Positions 16,293 through 24,662 of a DNA stretch of 64,000 nt are shown piece after piece. Made by a program: the position numbers and the translations under genes. The first letter of the stretch is position 1. Every line of letters starts with the position of its first letter. The stretch is from contig JAEDCT010000010.1 in assembly GCA_016294035.1 (NCBI GenBank), forward strand, positions 23,771 through 87,770. The letters run 5' to 3'. The DNA comes from Treponema sp. Its GTDB lineage: Bacteria; Spirochaetota; Spirochaetia; Treponematales; Treponemataceae. The notes under the pieces are model-generated. The model made no database searches. It worked only from the letters and a program-made list of their open reading frames with translations, and was not told the DNA's origin.

Positions 16293-17225
16293 ATGGCAAT
16301 TGTTACAGCGCAGGTATTAAATCGTTATTACGAAGAATATCAGAACACTGAAGTTACATTCTCAAAAGAAATCATGCATACATTGAAGGTTGATCCACGA
16401 CAGATTTACGTTAAGAGCGGTGGGCTTCAGTGGCCTTGCATTATTAATTCTACATCATTTACACAGGCTAAGATCATTCTTGGAATAAAGAGTGGTGCAT
16501 ACCAGGCTCTTTCAAAGAAGGGTCTTGGTGCAGAACCGGCATCTGCCAGCATTAGATTCAGCTTTTATCAGCCTGATGGGCAGACTTTCAGTTTCTTCGT
16601 TGCTTCAAAGGTAAAATTCATTGAACAGTATATGAACAGCTCGGAACTTGCAGTTCTCACACTGCAGTTTACCCAGCGTCCGCCTGATGATCTTATCCAG
16701 ATGATTGGTAATCTTCTTGATGCAAACATTAATGCCGTTAAGCGAAAGGAAGAGAGAATCCCGATTAATCAGGATACCATGAGAAAGCTTGGTCTTCCAA
16801 AGAAGGAAATGTCCGTTACGGTTCAGGGAGTTCCACGCCACTGTATCTTGCAGGATTTGTCTTTCGGCGGTGCAAAGATTGTTCTTCTCGGACTGGCACA
16901 GTTCCTGATCAATAAGGATGTTTCACTTCAGTTTGAATTTGAAGATCCTCATGAAATCATCAACTTGAAGGGTGTTATTGTTAATGCAAGCTTTATTGAG
17001 GGTCGCAAGGATATTATTGAGGCAAGCATAAAGTATGATGAGGCATCTGTTTCTCTGGCATACAAGATTCGTATCAATAATTTCATCACTACAATGAGAA
17101 AGACTGAGTTGAACCAGAAATTTGCAGATGTAGTTGAAGAAGTCCCACCTGCAGACTCAAAGCCGGCTGCTCAGACAGCACAGGCCGCTCCTGTTTCTCA
17201 GGTTCCTCAGACACCAGCTCAGTAA
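16293..17225 (+). CDS. PilZ-domain protein (cyclic-di-GMP receptor candidate)
   Basis: A 310-residue cytoplasmic protein with a C-terminal PilZ domain: an arginine-containing KRKEERIPI segment near residue 153 and DLSFGGAKIVLLG near 190 correspond to the RxxxR and (D/N)xSxxG c-di-GMP-binding motifs. The N-terminal half is a divergent PilZ-like domain as found in spirochaetes. The tail is Pro/Ala/Gln-rich and probably flexible. The TPR gene begins 9 bases after its stop, so the two are an operon. It may link c-di-GMP to motility or the envelope. The start was set by the promoter, which rules out the ATG three codons earlier. Confidence 0.8.
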   Translation: MAIVTAQVLNRYYEEYQNTEVTFSKEIMHTLKVDPRQIYVKSGGLQWPCIINSTSFTQAKIILGIKSGAYQALSKKGLGAEPASASIRFSFYQPDGQTFSFFVASKVKFIEQYMNSSELAVLTLQFTQRPPDDLIQMIGNLLDANINAVKRKEERIPINQDTMRKLGLPKKEMSVTVQGVPRHCILQDLSFGGAKIVLLGLAQFLINKDVSLQFEFEDPHEIINLKGVIVNASFIEGRKDIIEASIKYDEASVSLAYKIRINNFITTMRKTELNQKFADVVEEVPPADSKPAAQTAQAAPVSQVPQTPAQ

Positions 17226-17234
17226 GGAAACAAA

Positions 17235-18377
17235 ATGAGCATAACAAATTCATTAGACTCGATTTATTTCATAAAGGTTCCAGAGGGAACGTCTTTTTCT
17301 AAGGCTGCCTTCAAGATTGATCCGAATATTGAGCTTCCGGTGCAGAAAAAAGAAAAGGATGCCTCAATTGAAGAGGATTTTTCCAAGCTTTCCGAAGAGC
17401 AGATTCTTTCAGGTATTCTCACAGTTCTTGCTTATGATTCTGGAAACGAAAACGCACAGTATTACCGCGACATGATCACACAGTGCCGTCCAAATATCAA
17501 GACAGAGCTTTGCGAGGCTGCAGTTCTCAAGACAAAGAATGAGGACTGGGATATTGCAGAGGAAATCTGGCTTGCCCTTAAGGGACTTGATCCAAAGGAT
17601 ATGGCAATCACTTTCAACATGGCACTTTTTTTTGACCAGAAGGCAGACAGTTTCAGGTCAATGGAACTTCACGATGATGCCGATGCCTATGATGAACTTG
17701 CTTTGTCAAACTATAAGGCTTGTATAGAAGAGGACATGCCGGATGCATATTTTAATGCCGGTTTCTTCTATCTTAAAAAGAATAATTTTTCTGAGGCCAA
17801 GAGTTGTTTTGAAACATACCTGGCAATTCTCTCCGATGAAAAGGATGAAACTCTTGGTGAAAATGGAATCTACAAAAAAGAGCGAGCTCAGGAAATGATA
17901 GACGTTATTTCCAACAGGCATCTTGAAGATGAAAAGTTCCATCGTGCATATCAGTTGATTTCATCGGGACAGGAAGAAAAGGGCCTCGAAGAAATCAGAA
18001 AATTTATCCGCGACAATCCTTATGTTTGGAATGCCTGGTTCCTCCTTGGATGGGCTTTGAGACGCATGGGCAGGTTTGAGGATGCAAAGCAGGCTTTCCT
18101 TAAGGCTCAGGAATGTGACGGTGGCGATGAAAATTCTGATTCATTGAATGAGCTTGCAATCTGCCAGATGGAAACAGGTGATCTTGATGCTGCAAAGAAA
18201 ACTCTCGTTAAGGCTCTCGGGTATAACAGCGAAAATCTCAAGATCTTGAGCAATCTCGGATATTTGAGTGAAAAGACCGGTGATCTGGAGGAAGCCAGAA
18301 AATACTTTGAGCTGGTTCTTGATCTTGATCCCAATGACAAGATAGCAAAGCAGGAATACGACAGGCTTTCAAACTAG
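17235..18377 (+). CDS. Tetratricopeptide-repeat protein
   Basis: A 380-residue soluble protein. After an N-terminal region of about 100 residues without repeats, TPR-like helices run to the end (for example NAWFLLGWALRRMGRFEDAK, LSNLGYLSEKTGDLEEARKY). SD AAGGAAA lies 4 bases before the ATG. It follows the PilZ gene by 9 bases and probably forms a complex or pathway with it. No enzyme motif is seen. Confidence 0.85.
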   Translation: MSITNSLDSIYFIKVPEGTSFSKAAFKIDPNIELPVQKKEKDASIEEDFSKLSEEQILSGILTVLAYDSGNENAQYYRDMITQCRPNIKTELCEAAVLKTKNEDWDIAEEIWLALKGLDPKDMAITFNMALFFDQKADSFRSMELHDDADAYDELALSNYKACIEEDMPDAYFNAGFFYLKKNNFSEAKSCFETYLAILSDEKDETLGENGIYKKERAQEMIDVISNRHLEDEKFHRAYQLISSGQEEKGLEEIRKFIRDNPYVWNAWFLLGWALRRMGRFEDAKQAFLKAQECDGGDENSDSLNELAICQMETGDLDAAKKTLVKALGYNSENLKILSNLGYLSEKTGDLEEARKYFELVLDLDPNDKIAKQEYDRLSN

Positions 18378-18410
18378 ACCGCAGAATTTCATTAGGGCAT
18401 TCTGGCAGAA

Positions 18411-18878
18411 TCATCTGTTGCCCAAAAGTACTTTGTCTCCAGTTTTTACTCCAGCTTTCTCATACCATCCCTGTGGAACTTCAAGTGCATAGCGGACTGA
18501 TCTTGTGCTCTGGATTGGTGCAAGGCTGAATGGTGTCATGTCGTAAATATCGCGGATAATTCCCTGGGAATCTATGTATGCAATTGAGAGAGGGTGGGGT
18601 GTATTCTTCATCCAGAACGAAAGTACCTGATCCTTCTGAAAAACAAAGAGCATTCCTGTTCCATCCGGGATATTCTTTCTTTCCATGAATCCGAAATTCC
18701 TTTCCTCAGCTTTTGATGCAATTTCTGACTTCACGAAAACACTTGTTGAATCTGCCTTGACGATTTCGAGGGTTTCAACAGGGAGATTAAATTTTGTTTT
18801 CTGCTGGCAGGAAACAAACTGGGGGCAAATGAGAGCTGCTGCAATTATTGCAAAGAATAGTTTTTTCATTTTTTTCAT
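18411..18878 (-). CDS. DUF192 lipoprotein
   Basis: A 155-residue protein with a lipoprotein signal (hydrophobic stretch ending FVSC, Cys at about 24) followed by a complete DUF192 domain (GMLFVFQKDQVLSFWMKNTP, PHPLSIAYID, YALEVPQGWYEKAGVKTGD). The domain is a small beta-barrel of unknown biochemical role, common in envelope-attached proteins. Its start overlaps the stop of the upstream gene as TAATG, indicating translational coupling. It is last in a minus-strand operon and converges on the TPR gene. Confidence 0.85.
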   Translation of the reverse strand: MKKMKKLFFAIIAAALICPQFVSCQQKTKFNLPVETLEIVKADSTSVFVKSEIASKAEERNFGFMERKNIPDGTGMLFVFQKDQVLSFWMKNTPHPLSIAYIDSQGIIRDIYDMTPFSLAPIQSTRSVRYALEVPQGWYEKAGVKTGDKVLLGNR

Positions 18879-19429
18879 TATAGTTCATCGAGGAAGTCTT
18901 CGTGGGCCTGTTCCTGTGCGCTTTTTCTAACCATTGCTTTGGACTGGAGGTCATCGAAAACTTTTTTGTCCGTGTATTTTAGTGTGAGGGGTCTTTCAAG
19001 AGTCATAATGACTGAATCATCTCTCCATTCTGATTTTTCCGGGGAAAGATAATCTGGAAGCCCGTATTTTTCAGTAAGTGTAGAAAAAATCGAGTAATGG
19101 TCGGTCTTGGATTTTTTCAGGTTCAGTGTGATTGTGTAGAGCTTTCCGTCCTGAAACTGGAAAAAGCATCTGTCAAGGAATGAATATGGTGCAGTCCTTG
19201 AGGTATCAGTTTCAATGAGGGTTCTGTTTTCGCCGGGAAGAAGAGAAACATCCCTGTCTCCGCGGAATCCGAAGTTAAAGTCCTTGGAAAGGGCATCCTT
19301 TACTTCATCAACAGTCATGCCGAACTTAATGTTCTTGTATCCTGAAGGAAGTGATTCCTGTGCAAAGGAAAGTGAGAATGCTAGTAATACTGTGGCAGCA
19401 AGTGCCATTATTTTTTTAGTCTGTAACAT
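18878..19429 (-). CDS. Secreted protein of unknown function
   Basis: A 183-residue protein with a Sec signal peptide (MLQTKKIMALAATVLLAFSL... ending SFA). The mature start GYKNIKFGMTVDEVKDAL resembles the 'gap' motif seen in small envelope proteins of the SmpA/BamE-like type, but the rest gives no firm match. Its 5' end overlaps the cyclic-nucleotide-binding gene by 14 bases and its stop shares a base with the DUF192 start. The three genes are thus tightly coupled. Confidence 0.7.
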   Translation of the reverse strand: MLQTKKIMALAATVLLAFSLSFAQESLPSGYKNIKFGMTVDEVKDALSKDFNFGFRGDRDVSLLPGENRTLIETDTSRTAPYSFLDRCFFQFQDGKLYTITLNLKKSKTDHYSIFSTLTEKYGLPDYLSPEKSEWRDDSVIMTLERPLTLKYTDKKVFDDLQSKAMVRKSAQEQAHEDFLDEL

Positions 19430-20609
19430 GCTTTGAATTCTGCTTGCGGTAGAATGCAGCCTGCCTTATGAGCTGTGCAACATCCGGAACATCGATTCTT
19501 CCACTAACAATATGAACACACTGGTCAGTCTGAAGAAGCTGCATTGCCTGGTACTGGTCTCTCTGTGGAATCACGCAAAGGTTCATGATATCCTGAACTG
19601 TGAATCCTGTATGATAAGTTTCCTTACTGAAAGGAATTTTCTGTTTTTCAAGCTGAAGAGAAATCATATCGATGAGTTTTTCTCTTGTGTCGCGAAGCTG
19701 GGTGTTTGTGAGCTGTCTCTGCATTGTCCAAAGACGGTCTGCAAACATTGTTGTAAGCTTAGAGATCATCTGTGGCTGGGTTGTAACCATCTGGTTGAAG
19801 TTTTCCTTGTTCACAACCATGAGACGTGCTTCTTCGTTTGCAATTGCATTTGCCGAGCGTGGAAGGTTTTCCAGGAGGGCCATTTCTCCAAACAAGTCGC
19901 CTTTCTTGAGCAGTGCGAGTGTAACTTCCTTCCCTGCAACAACCTTTGAAATGCGTACTGATCCAGACTGAATGATGTACATGTCAGATCCGTGCTGGCA
20001 TTCATAGAAGATCATTGCTCCTCTTGGGTATGTGCGGATTGAATCTGTCGATGCCTCAATGTATGGTGGCATTGCTCTTGTCTTGAGTCTGCCGAATCTC
20101 TGCTGTGCTGTGGCAACATTCATTCCTGACGGGCATTCCCTTATGTACTGGAAATATCCGTATGCTGCAGCCATATACATTCCCATGTTCTCAAAATATT
20201 CTGCGGCGGCAAAAATCTGTTCTGGTGTGGAAACATTTGTCTTGTTGAGAGTAAGCTTTGTGAGCTGGTCATTGATGTGTCTCATGTCACGGGCAAATGA
20301 TCTTACAATCTTCATGGCTACCGGAGTGTTTTTCATGATGAGTTCAGGATACTGTGCCCTCTTTACCATGATTGCGACAACCGGAGTTGTAGACACAACG
20401 TTCTGAATCTGGCGCTGACCTGTCATGCATGGAATAACGCCAATGAAGTCTCCCGGACCAAGTGTAAGTGGGGGAATTCCTGCAATCGGAATTTCGTTGT
20501 AGCACTTTACGTGTCCAGATTGAATGATGAAGAAATAGTCTGTTGCTTCTGTTCCTTCAACAAGAATATATGAGCTTGGCTTGAAATTTACAAACGATAG
20601 CTGTAACAA
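19416..20609 (-). CDS. Protein with two cyclic-nucleotide-binding (CRP-like) domains
   Basis: A 397-residue protein. CNB domain 1 spans about 8-110 (FFIIQSGHVKCYNEIPIAGI) and CNB domain 2 about 175-300, with a well-formed phosphate-binding cassette GDLFGEMALLENLPRSANAI. A C-terminal helical part (about 305-397) does not show a clear winged helix. It probably senses cAMP or a related nucleotide. The start is TTG at 20609, chosen because AAAGGTGGT sits about 6 bases upstream and no ATG lies nearby in frame. It heads the minus-strand operon with the secreted protein and DUF192 lipoprotein. Confidence 0.85.
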   Translation of the reverse strand: MLQLSFVNFKPSSYILVEGTEATDYFFIIQSGHVKCYNEIPIAGIPPLTLGPGDFIGVIPCMTGQRQIQNVVSTTPVVAIMVKRAQYPELIMKNTPVAMKIVRSFARDMRHINDQLTKLTLNKTNVSTPEQIFAAAEYFENMGMYMAAAYGYFQYIRECPSGMNVATAQQRFGRLKTRAMPPYIEASTDSIRTYPRGAMIFYECQHGSDMYIIQSGSVRISKVVAGKEVTLALLKKGDLFGEMALLENLPRSANAIANEEARLMVVNKENFNQMVTTQPQMISKLTTMFADRLWTMQRQLTNTQLRDTREKLIDMISLQLEKQKIPFSKETYHTGFTVQDIMNLCVIPQRDQYQAMQLLQTDQCVHIVSGRIDVPDVAQLIRQAAFYRKQNSKHVTD

Positions 20610-20679
20610 AATTTACCACCTTTTAATTTCCAAGGGAATCATTCTATTTTCGGCATGCTGAAGCAGATTCTTAATGGAA

Positions 20680-20707
20680 CATCTGAAAACAATTTTTTTT
20701 TCAGATG
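20680..20707. other. Perfect inverted repeat with T-rich loop
   Basis: CATCTGAAAA (20680-20689) is the exact reverse complement of TTTTCAGATG (20698-20707), with an 8-base loop. It lies downstream of murB and upstream of the cyclic-nucleotide-binding gene. It could be a weak terminator for murB or an operator; the T run lies inside the hairpin rather than after it. Confidence 0.45.
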
Positions 20708-20762
20708 CCTCGTGTCCAGTTCATGATGATATTCTTTCAGAATAAACCTGTCATTTCCAATT

Positions 20763-21734
20763 TTATAGGAAGATTATCTCACATTCAAGATTAAAGCCTG
20801 TTTTTTCCCATACCCTGGATTTTGCCAGCCTTACGAGTTCTTCTATGTCCGAGGCTCTTGCATTTCCCTTGTTGATAATGAAATTTCCGTGCCAGGGAGC
20901 AATCTGGGCTCCGCCGAATTCAGTTCCCTTAAGGCCTGCATCGTCAATGAGCTTTCCGCTTGGCTGCCCAAAATCCCTGTTGTTCTTGAAAACACTTCCA
21001 GCGCTTGGAAACTTGAAGTGGCCCTTTGATTCCCTGTCATCAATGTATTTTCTGCATTCATTTTCCAGGTTTCCGGCCTTGGATGGGTCTGCAAGTGAAA
21101 ATTTCATCTTCACGGAAAGAATTACTGTGTTTTTGCCTGTGAATGGTGATTTTTTGTAGCTCCAGTCAGTTTCAAAATTGCTTGAGTATGTTCTGACTGA
21201 TTTTTCCAGTGATTCCTCGTAGTTTTCTGTCACTGAGTCAAGGTCAATGTATGAAATGCTTTCGATAAGATTTCCAAAATCAGCATTGTAGCATCTGGCA
21301 TTCATGAAAGCAGCACCGCCGCATGTTCCTGGAAGACCCGCAAAGCATTCGAGTCCACTGATTCCCCGGGAACAGGTATATTCAACGGCATCTTTTGTAG
21401 GTGTTCCGCTTCCAAATGTGATTTTTTCAGCATTATCTGTCGTTTCATGACTGATTCCATTGAGGTTTTCCGTGGAAATGATTGCGCCCCTGAATCCATT
21501 GTCCGGGGCAACTACATTGCTTCCACCACCAAGAACAAAAAAAGGAATCCTGTTCTTTTTCAGAATGCTTGTTGCAATCACAACGGAATTGCTGTCTGAG
21601 GGACAAATAAAAAGATCAGCATTGCCGCCAACTTTCATTGTAGTTCTCTGAGAAAGAGGTTCATTTTGCCTTATGGAACCCGAGAAAAACTGACACTTAT
21701 TGATATTTTCAACTATTTCAAATATGCTACTCAT
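20763..21734 (-). CDS. murB: UDP-N-acetylenolpyruvoylglucosamine reductase
   Basis: Reduces UDP-GlcNAc-enolpyruvate to UDP-MurNAc in peptidoglycan precursor synthesis, using FAD and NADPH. The 323-residue protein has TTMKVGGNADLF near residue 31, the FAD-binding VLGGGSNVVAPDNGFRGAII near 67, GLECFAGLPGTCGGAAFMNA near 125 and FKFPSAGSVFKNN with the catalytic Ser near 240. Length is normal for type I/IIb MurB. There is no SD; the promoter position implies a leader of only about 3 bases. Confidence 0.95.
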   Translation of the reverse strand: MSSIFEIVENINKCQFFSGSIRQNEPLSQRTTMKVGGNADLFICPSDSNSVVIATSILKKNRIPFFVLGGGSNVVAPDNGFRGAIISTENLNGISHETTDNAEKITFGSGTPTKDAVEYTCSRGISGLECFAGLPGTCGGAAFMNARCYNADFGNLIESISYIDLDSVTENYEESLEKSVRTYSSNFETDWSYKKSPFTGKNTVILSVKMKFSLADPSKAGNLENECRKYIDDRESKGHFKFPSAGSVFKNNRDFGQPSGKLIDDAGLKGTEFGGAQIAPWHGNFIINKGNARASDIEELVRLAKSRVWEKTGFNLECEIIFL

Positions 21735-21744
21735 TTAGAATATT

Positions 21745-21773
21745 ATTATAGAAGAGTATTTGAAAATGCTCAA
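21745..21773 (-). promoter_or_regulatory. murB promoter, nearly leaderless
   Basis: On the minus strand TTGAGC (21773-21768), 17 bases, TATAAT (21750-21745), then 10 bases to the ATG at 21734. A start 7 bases after the -10 gives a leader of about 3 bases, with no ribosome binding site. Confidence 0.6.
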
Positions 21774-21878
21774 TCCAAATGAATCTCCTTGCCGTCATGA
21801 TTTTTGAGGGCTTTTGTTCCGTAAGGTCTGATGGTTTTTACGACGGCTGGTATGGTTTATTTTTGCCCGGAGGAAAAT

Positions 21879-23405
21879 ATGGCATTGAAACTTTACAATA
21901 CTATGGGACGAAAAGTTGAGGAATTCAAGTCAATCAGGGACGGATATGTTGGATTCTATGGATGCGGACCAACTGTTTATAACTATGCCCATATTGGAAA
22001 CCTGAGAGCATACGTTTTTCTTGACACTCTGGACAGAACCCTTACTTTCCTCGGATATGACAAAAAGCATGTAATGAATATTACTGACGTTGGACATCTT
22101 ACCGGAGATTCAGATGATGGTGATGACAAGATGGTGAAGACTGCAGAAGAAAAACACCAGTCAGTAATGGAAATTGCACAGTTCTACACAGATGCATTTT
22201 TCAGGGACATTGACCGCCTGAATATCATTCGCCCGGATGTAGTCTGCAAGGCTACTGACCACATTCAGGAAATGATTGATCTCATCAAGAAAATTGAGGC
22301 AAACGGGCACACATACATGGCTGGCGGAAACCTTTATTTTGATGTTTCCACATACAAGAACTACGGTGATCTGGCAAACCTGAACCTTGACGAACTTAAG
22401 GAAGGTGCAGGCCGCCGCAAGGAAGTTGTAATTGATGAAAACAAAAAGAACCCTCAGGATTTCGTTCTCTGGTTTACAAAGTCAAAATTTGAAAATCAGG
22501 CTTTGACCTGGGATTCACCCTGGGGAAGAGGATATCCTGGATGGCATATTGAATGTTCTGCCATGAGCATGAAGTATCTTGGAAAGCATTTTGACATTCA
22601 CACGGGCGGAATCGATCACGTTCCCGTTCACCATACAAATGAAATTGCACAGAGCGAAGGTTCTTTCTCAGAAGAAGACAGAAAACAGGGACCTTGGGTC
22701 AATTACTGGCTTCACAATGAATTCCTTGTTCTTCAGGGTGCAACAAAAATGTCAAAGTCAAGCGGTAACTTTTTGACCCTTCAGTCATTAATTGATAAAG
22801 GATACGATGCATTGGACTATCGTTTCTTCCTTCTTGGAGCACATTACAGAAAGCAGATTCTTTTCAGCTGGGATGCCATGGATGGTGCAAAGAAATCCCG
22901 TGAGGCTCTTGCCGGAAGAATTGCAAAGCTTGCAGATAAGTCTCATGTTCTGAAGAAGGCTTCTGAAAAAAAGTATGGAAAGGGGCAGGCTGCTGACACA
23001 ACAGGAATGTCTGAAAAGGCATGTGAGTACATGGGAAAATTCAAGGATGCCCTCGAGAATGATCTTCTTGCACCAGTTGCCCTCAGTATGATTCAGAAGG
23101 TTGTAAAGGACAATGCCATTGAAAATCCGGAAAAGATTGAGCTTGTTGCAAGAATGGATACTGTAATCGGTCTTAAGCTTCTTGAAACAGCTGCTTCAGT
23201 TCTTGAGGCAGAAGAAAAGTCTGCCAGCGTGAATCCCCATGAGGGAGATCCGGAGGCTGCAGAAATTGATGCACTGGTGGCAGAAAGAACTCAGGCCAAG
23301 AAGAACAAGGATTTTGCTCGTGCCGATCAGATCAGGGATGAGCTAACTGCACGGGGAATCACTATTGTGGACACTCCAACAGGTCCAACATGGAAACGCG
23401 CTTAG
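21879..23405 (+). CDS. cysS: Cysteinyl-tRNA synthetase
   Basis: Charges tRNA-Cys. The 508-residue class Ia synthetase shows the HIGH-like HIGN in CGPTVYNYAHIGNLRAYVF (the Cys being a zinc ligand), the further zinc-site residues in WHIECSAMSMKYL and HHTNEIAQSE, and the KMSKS loop in ATKMSKSSGNFLTL. ATG 21879 was chosen because CCGGAGG lies 5 bases upstream and MALKLYNTMGRKVEEF aligns with family starts; an upstream in-frame ATG at 21831 would add 16 unrelated residues. Confidence 0.97.
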   Translation: MALKLYNTMGRKVEEFKSIRDGYVGFYGCGPTVYNYAHIGNLRAYVFLDTLDRTLTFLGYDKKHVMNITDVGHLTGDSDDGDDKMVKTAEEKHQSVMEIAQFYTDAFFRDIDRLNIIRPDVVCKATDHIQEMIDLIKKIEANGHTYMAGGNLYFDVSTYKNYGDLANLNLDELKEGAGRRKEVVIDENKKNPQDFVLWFTKSKFENQALTWDSPWGRGYPGWHIECSAMSMKYLGKHFDIHTGGIDHVPVHHTNEIAQSEGSFSEEDRKQGPWVNYWLHNEFLVLQGATKMSKSSGNFLTLQSLIDKGYDALDYRFFLLGAHYRKQILFSWDAMDGAKKSREALAGRIAKLADKSHVLKKASEKKYGKGQAADTTGMSEKACEYMGKFKDALENDLLAPVALSMIQKVVKDNAIENPEKIELVARMDTVIGLKLLETAASVLEAEEKSASVNPHEGDPEAAEIDALVAERTQAKKNKDFARADQIRDELTARGITIVDTPTGPTWKRA

Positions 23406-23442
23406 TTTTTGTAAAAATTCCTGTAACTAATTTGAGGATAAA

Positions 23443-23997
23443 GTGTTTAGTTTTAATAAAGAGGCCTCTTCGGAAATAAGATGTGCCGATGAAAAGGACT
23501 TCAGAAGACTCTATGATGCTACAATGCAGTTGTTGTTCAAGGTTTCCTACAAAATCGTGAATGACGAGGAAGCCGCTGAGGATCTTGTGCACGATTCTTA
23601 TATCAAGGCAAATGAAAAGGAAATGGTTTTCCCTTCAATGAATGACGCAACTTTCTGGCTTATCCGCGTTGTAAAGAATGCTTCATTGAACTATGCCAAG
23701 AGAAAGATTCGCGAAGCAAATGCCTATCACAAGGCTTTGTATGAAGTAAGGCAGCATTCGGAAAGCAGTGATAAAGAACTTCTCAAGGAAGAATCAAAAA
23801 AGATTGCACTTGAGGCTCTCAACAAACTGCCCGAAAATTTAAGGGAAGTTCTTGTTTTGCGTGAATATGCGGACATGAATTATAAAGAAATTGGGATGCA
23901 GCTTGGAATATCAGAGGGGAATGTTAAGGTAAGGGTATTCCGTGCAAGAGAACAACTAGCAAAACTAATAGGAGAAGATGATGTCTACTTGCCCTGA
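23443..23997 (+). CDS. ECF-family RNA polymerase sigma factor
   Basis: A 184-residue extracytoplasmic-function sigma factor. Region 2 covers about 20-90 (LLFKVSYKIVNDEEAAEDLVHDSY, quoted in part). Region 4 covers about 125-175 (LNKLPENLREVLVLREYADM, YKEIGMQLGISEGNVKVRVF). The start is GTG with TTGAGG 5 bases upstream. The 3' end overlaps the zinc-finger anti-sigma gene by about 17 bases, the usual coupling of the two. Its regulon probably includes the downstream envelope gene; target promoters cannot be assigned. Confidence 0.92.
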   Translation: MFSFNKEASSEIRCADEKDFRRLYDATMQLLFKVSYKIVNDEEAAEDLVHDSYIKANEKEMVFPSMNDATFWLIRVVKNASLNYAKRKIREANAYHKALYEVRQHSESSDKELLKEESKKIALEALNKLPENLREVLVLREYADMNYKEIGMQLGISEGNVKVRVFRAREQLAKLIGEDDVYLP

Positions 23998-24661
23998 AAC
24001 AGATATCCATTCAATTTATCTCGACGGAGAACTTCCAGAACAGTTCAAGAATGAATATGAACAGCATATTGCCAATTGTCCGGAATGTGCCAGAAAACTA
24101 AAGAAGCTTCGTGTTGTTCATGAAATTTTTGCAGCGGATTCTAAATCAATCTCCCTCACAGAAGCTGAGCTTGAAGATAGCTACAGAAGATTGCAGGCTC
24201 GTCTTTCATACAGGAAGGTTCTCAATTTCAAGAAAGAAGAAAACTCATTTGGAAAGAAAATCTTTTCAATTTCAAAATATGCTGTTGTGGGAGTTGCCGC
24301 AGCCGCAGCCGTTGCATTCATCATGCCGTCAGGTTCACCTCAGGTTAACAGTTATACTTCATTCCAGCCTGTTGCAAGGTCTGCAATTCCTTCAGTAACA
24401 AGTCGTGTTAAGTATAACAGCAGAATTAATGCATTGAAGTTTGGTCCGGCTTTGGATGAAAAGAATGTTGCCGAGGATATGTCTTTTGGCACTGTAGCAA
24501 ATACTGTGAATCCAATTATGGTATCAAATGGATTTGATTCTGAATCTTTCCATGCAGATTTTGCCGGATACGATGTCTTTAATATTCCTTCATCTCATGA
24601 AAATGCAATGGGTGATTCTTTTCCTGCATCTTCAGCAGTTCTTTTTGATGTAGGAAAATAA
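23981..24661 (+). CDS. Membrane-anchored zinc-finger anti-sigma factor
   Basis: The N-terminus carries a ZAS motif (EQHIANCPECARKL, with His and two Cys). A single transmembrane segment follows at about 97-115 (a run of Val/Ala before MPSGS). The periplasmic part of about 110 residues is low in recognisable features. It should hold the ECF sigma factor at the membrane until a signal. Two ATGs sit in tandem (23978 and 23981); the second has the better spacing from AGGAG. The stop is 1 base before the next gene's start. Confidence 0.88.
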   Translation: MSTCPETDIHSIYLDGELPEQFKNEYEQHIANCPECARKLKKLRVVHEIFAADSKSISLTEAELEDSYRRLQARLSYRKVLNFKKEENSFGKKIFSISKYAVVGVAAAAAVAFIMPSGSPQVNSYTSFQPVARSAIPSVTSRVKYNSRINALKFGPALDEKNVAEDMSFGTVANTVNPIMVSNGFDSESFHADFAGYDVFNIPSSHENAMGDSFPASSAVLFDVGK

Positions 24662-24662
24662 A

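Noticed and set aside
21735..21878. T-box or cysteine-responsive leader before cysS
   Set aside because: The gap is shared with the divergent murB promoter and shows no specifier loop or T-box sequence and no terminator.
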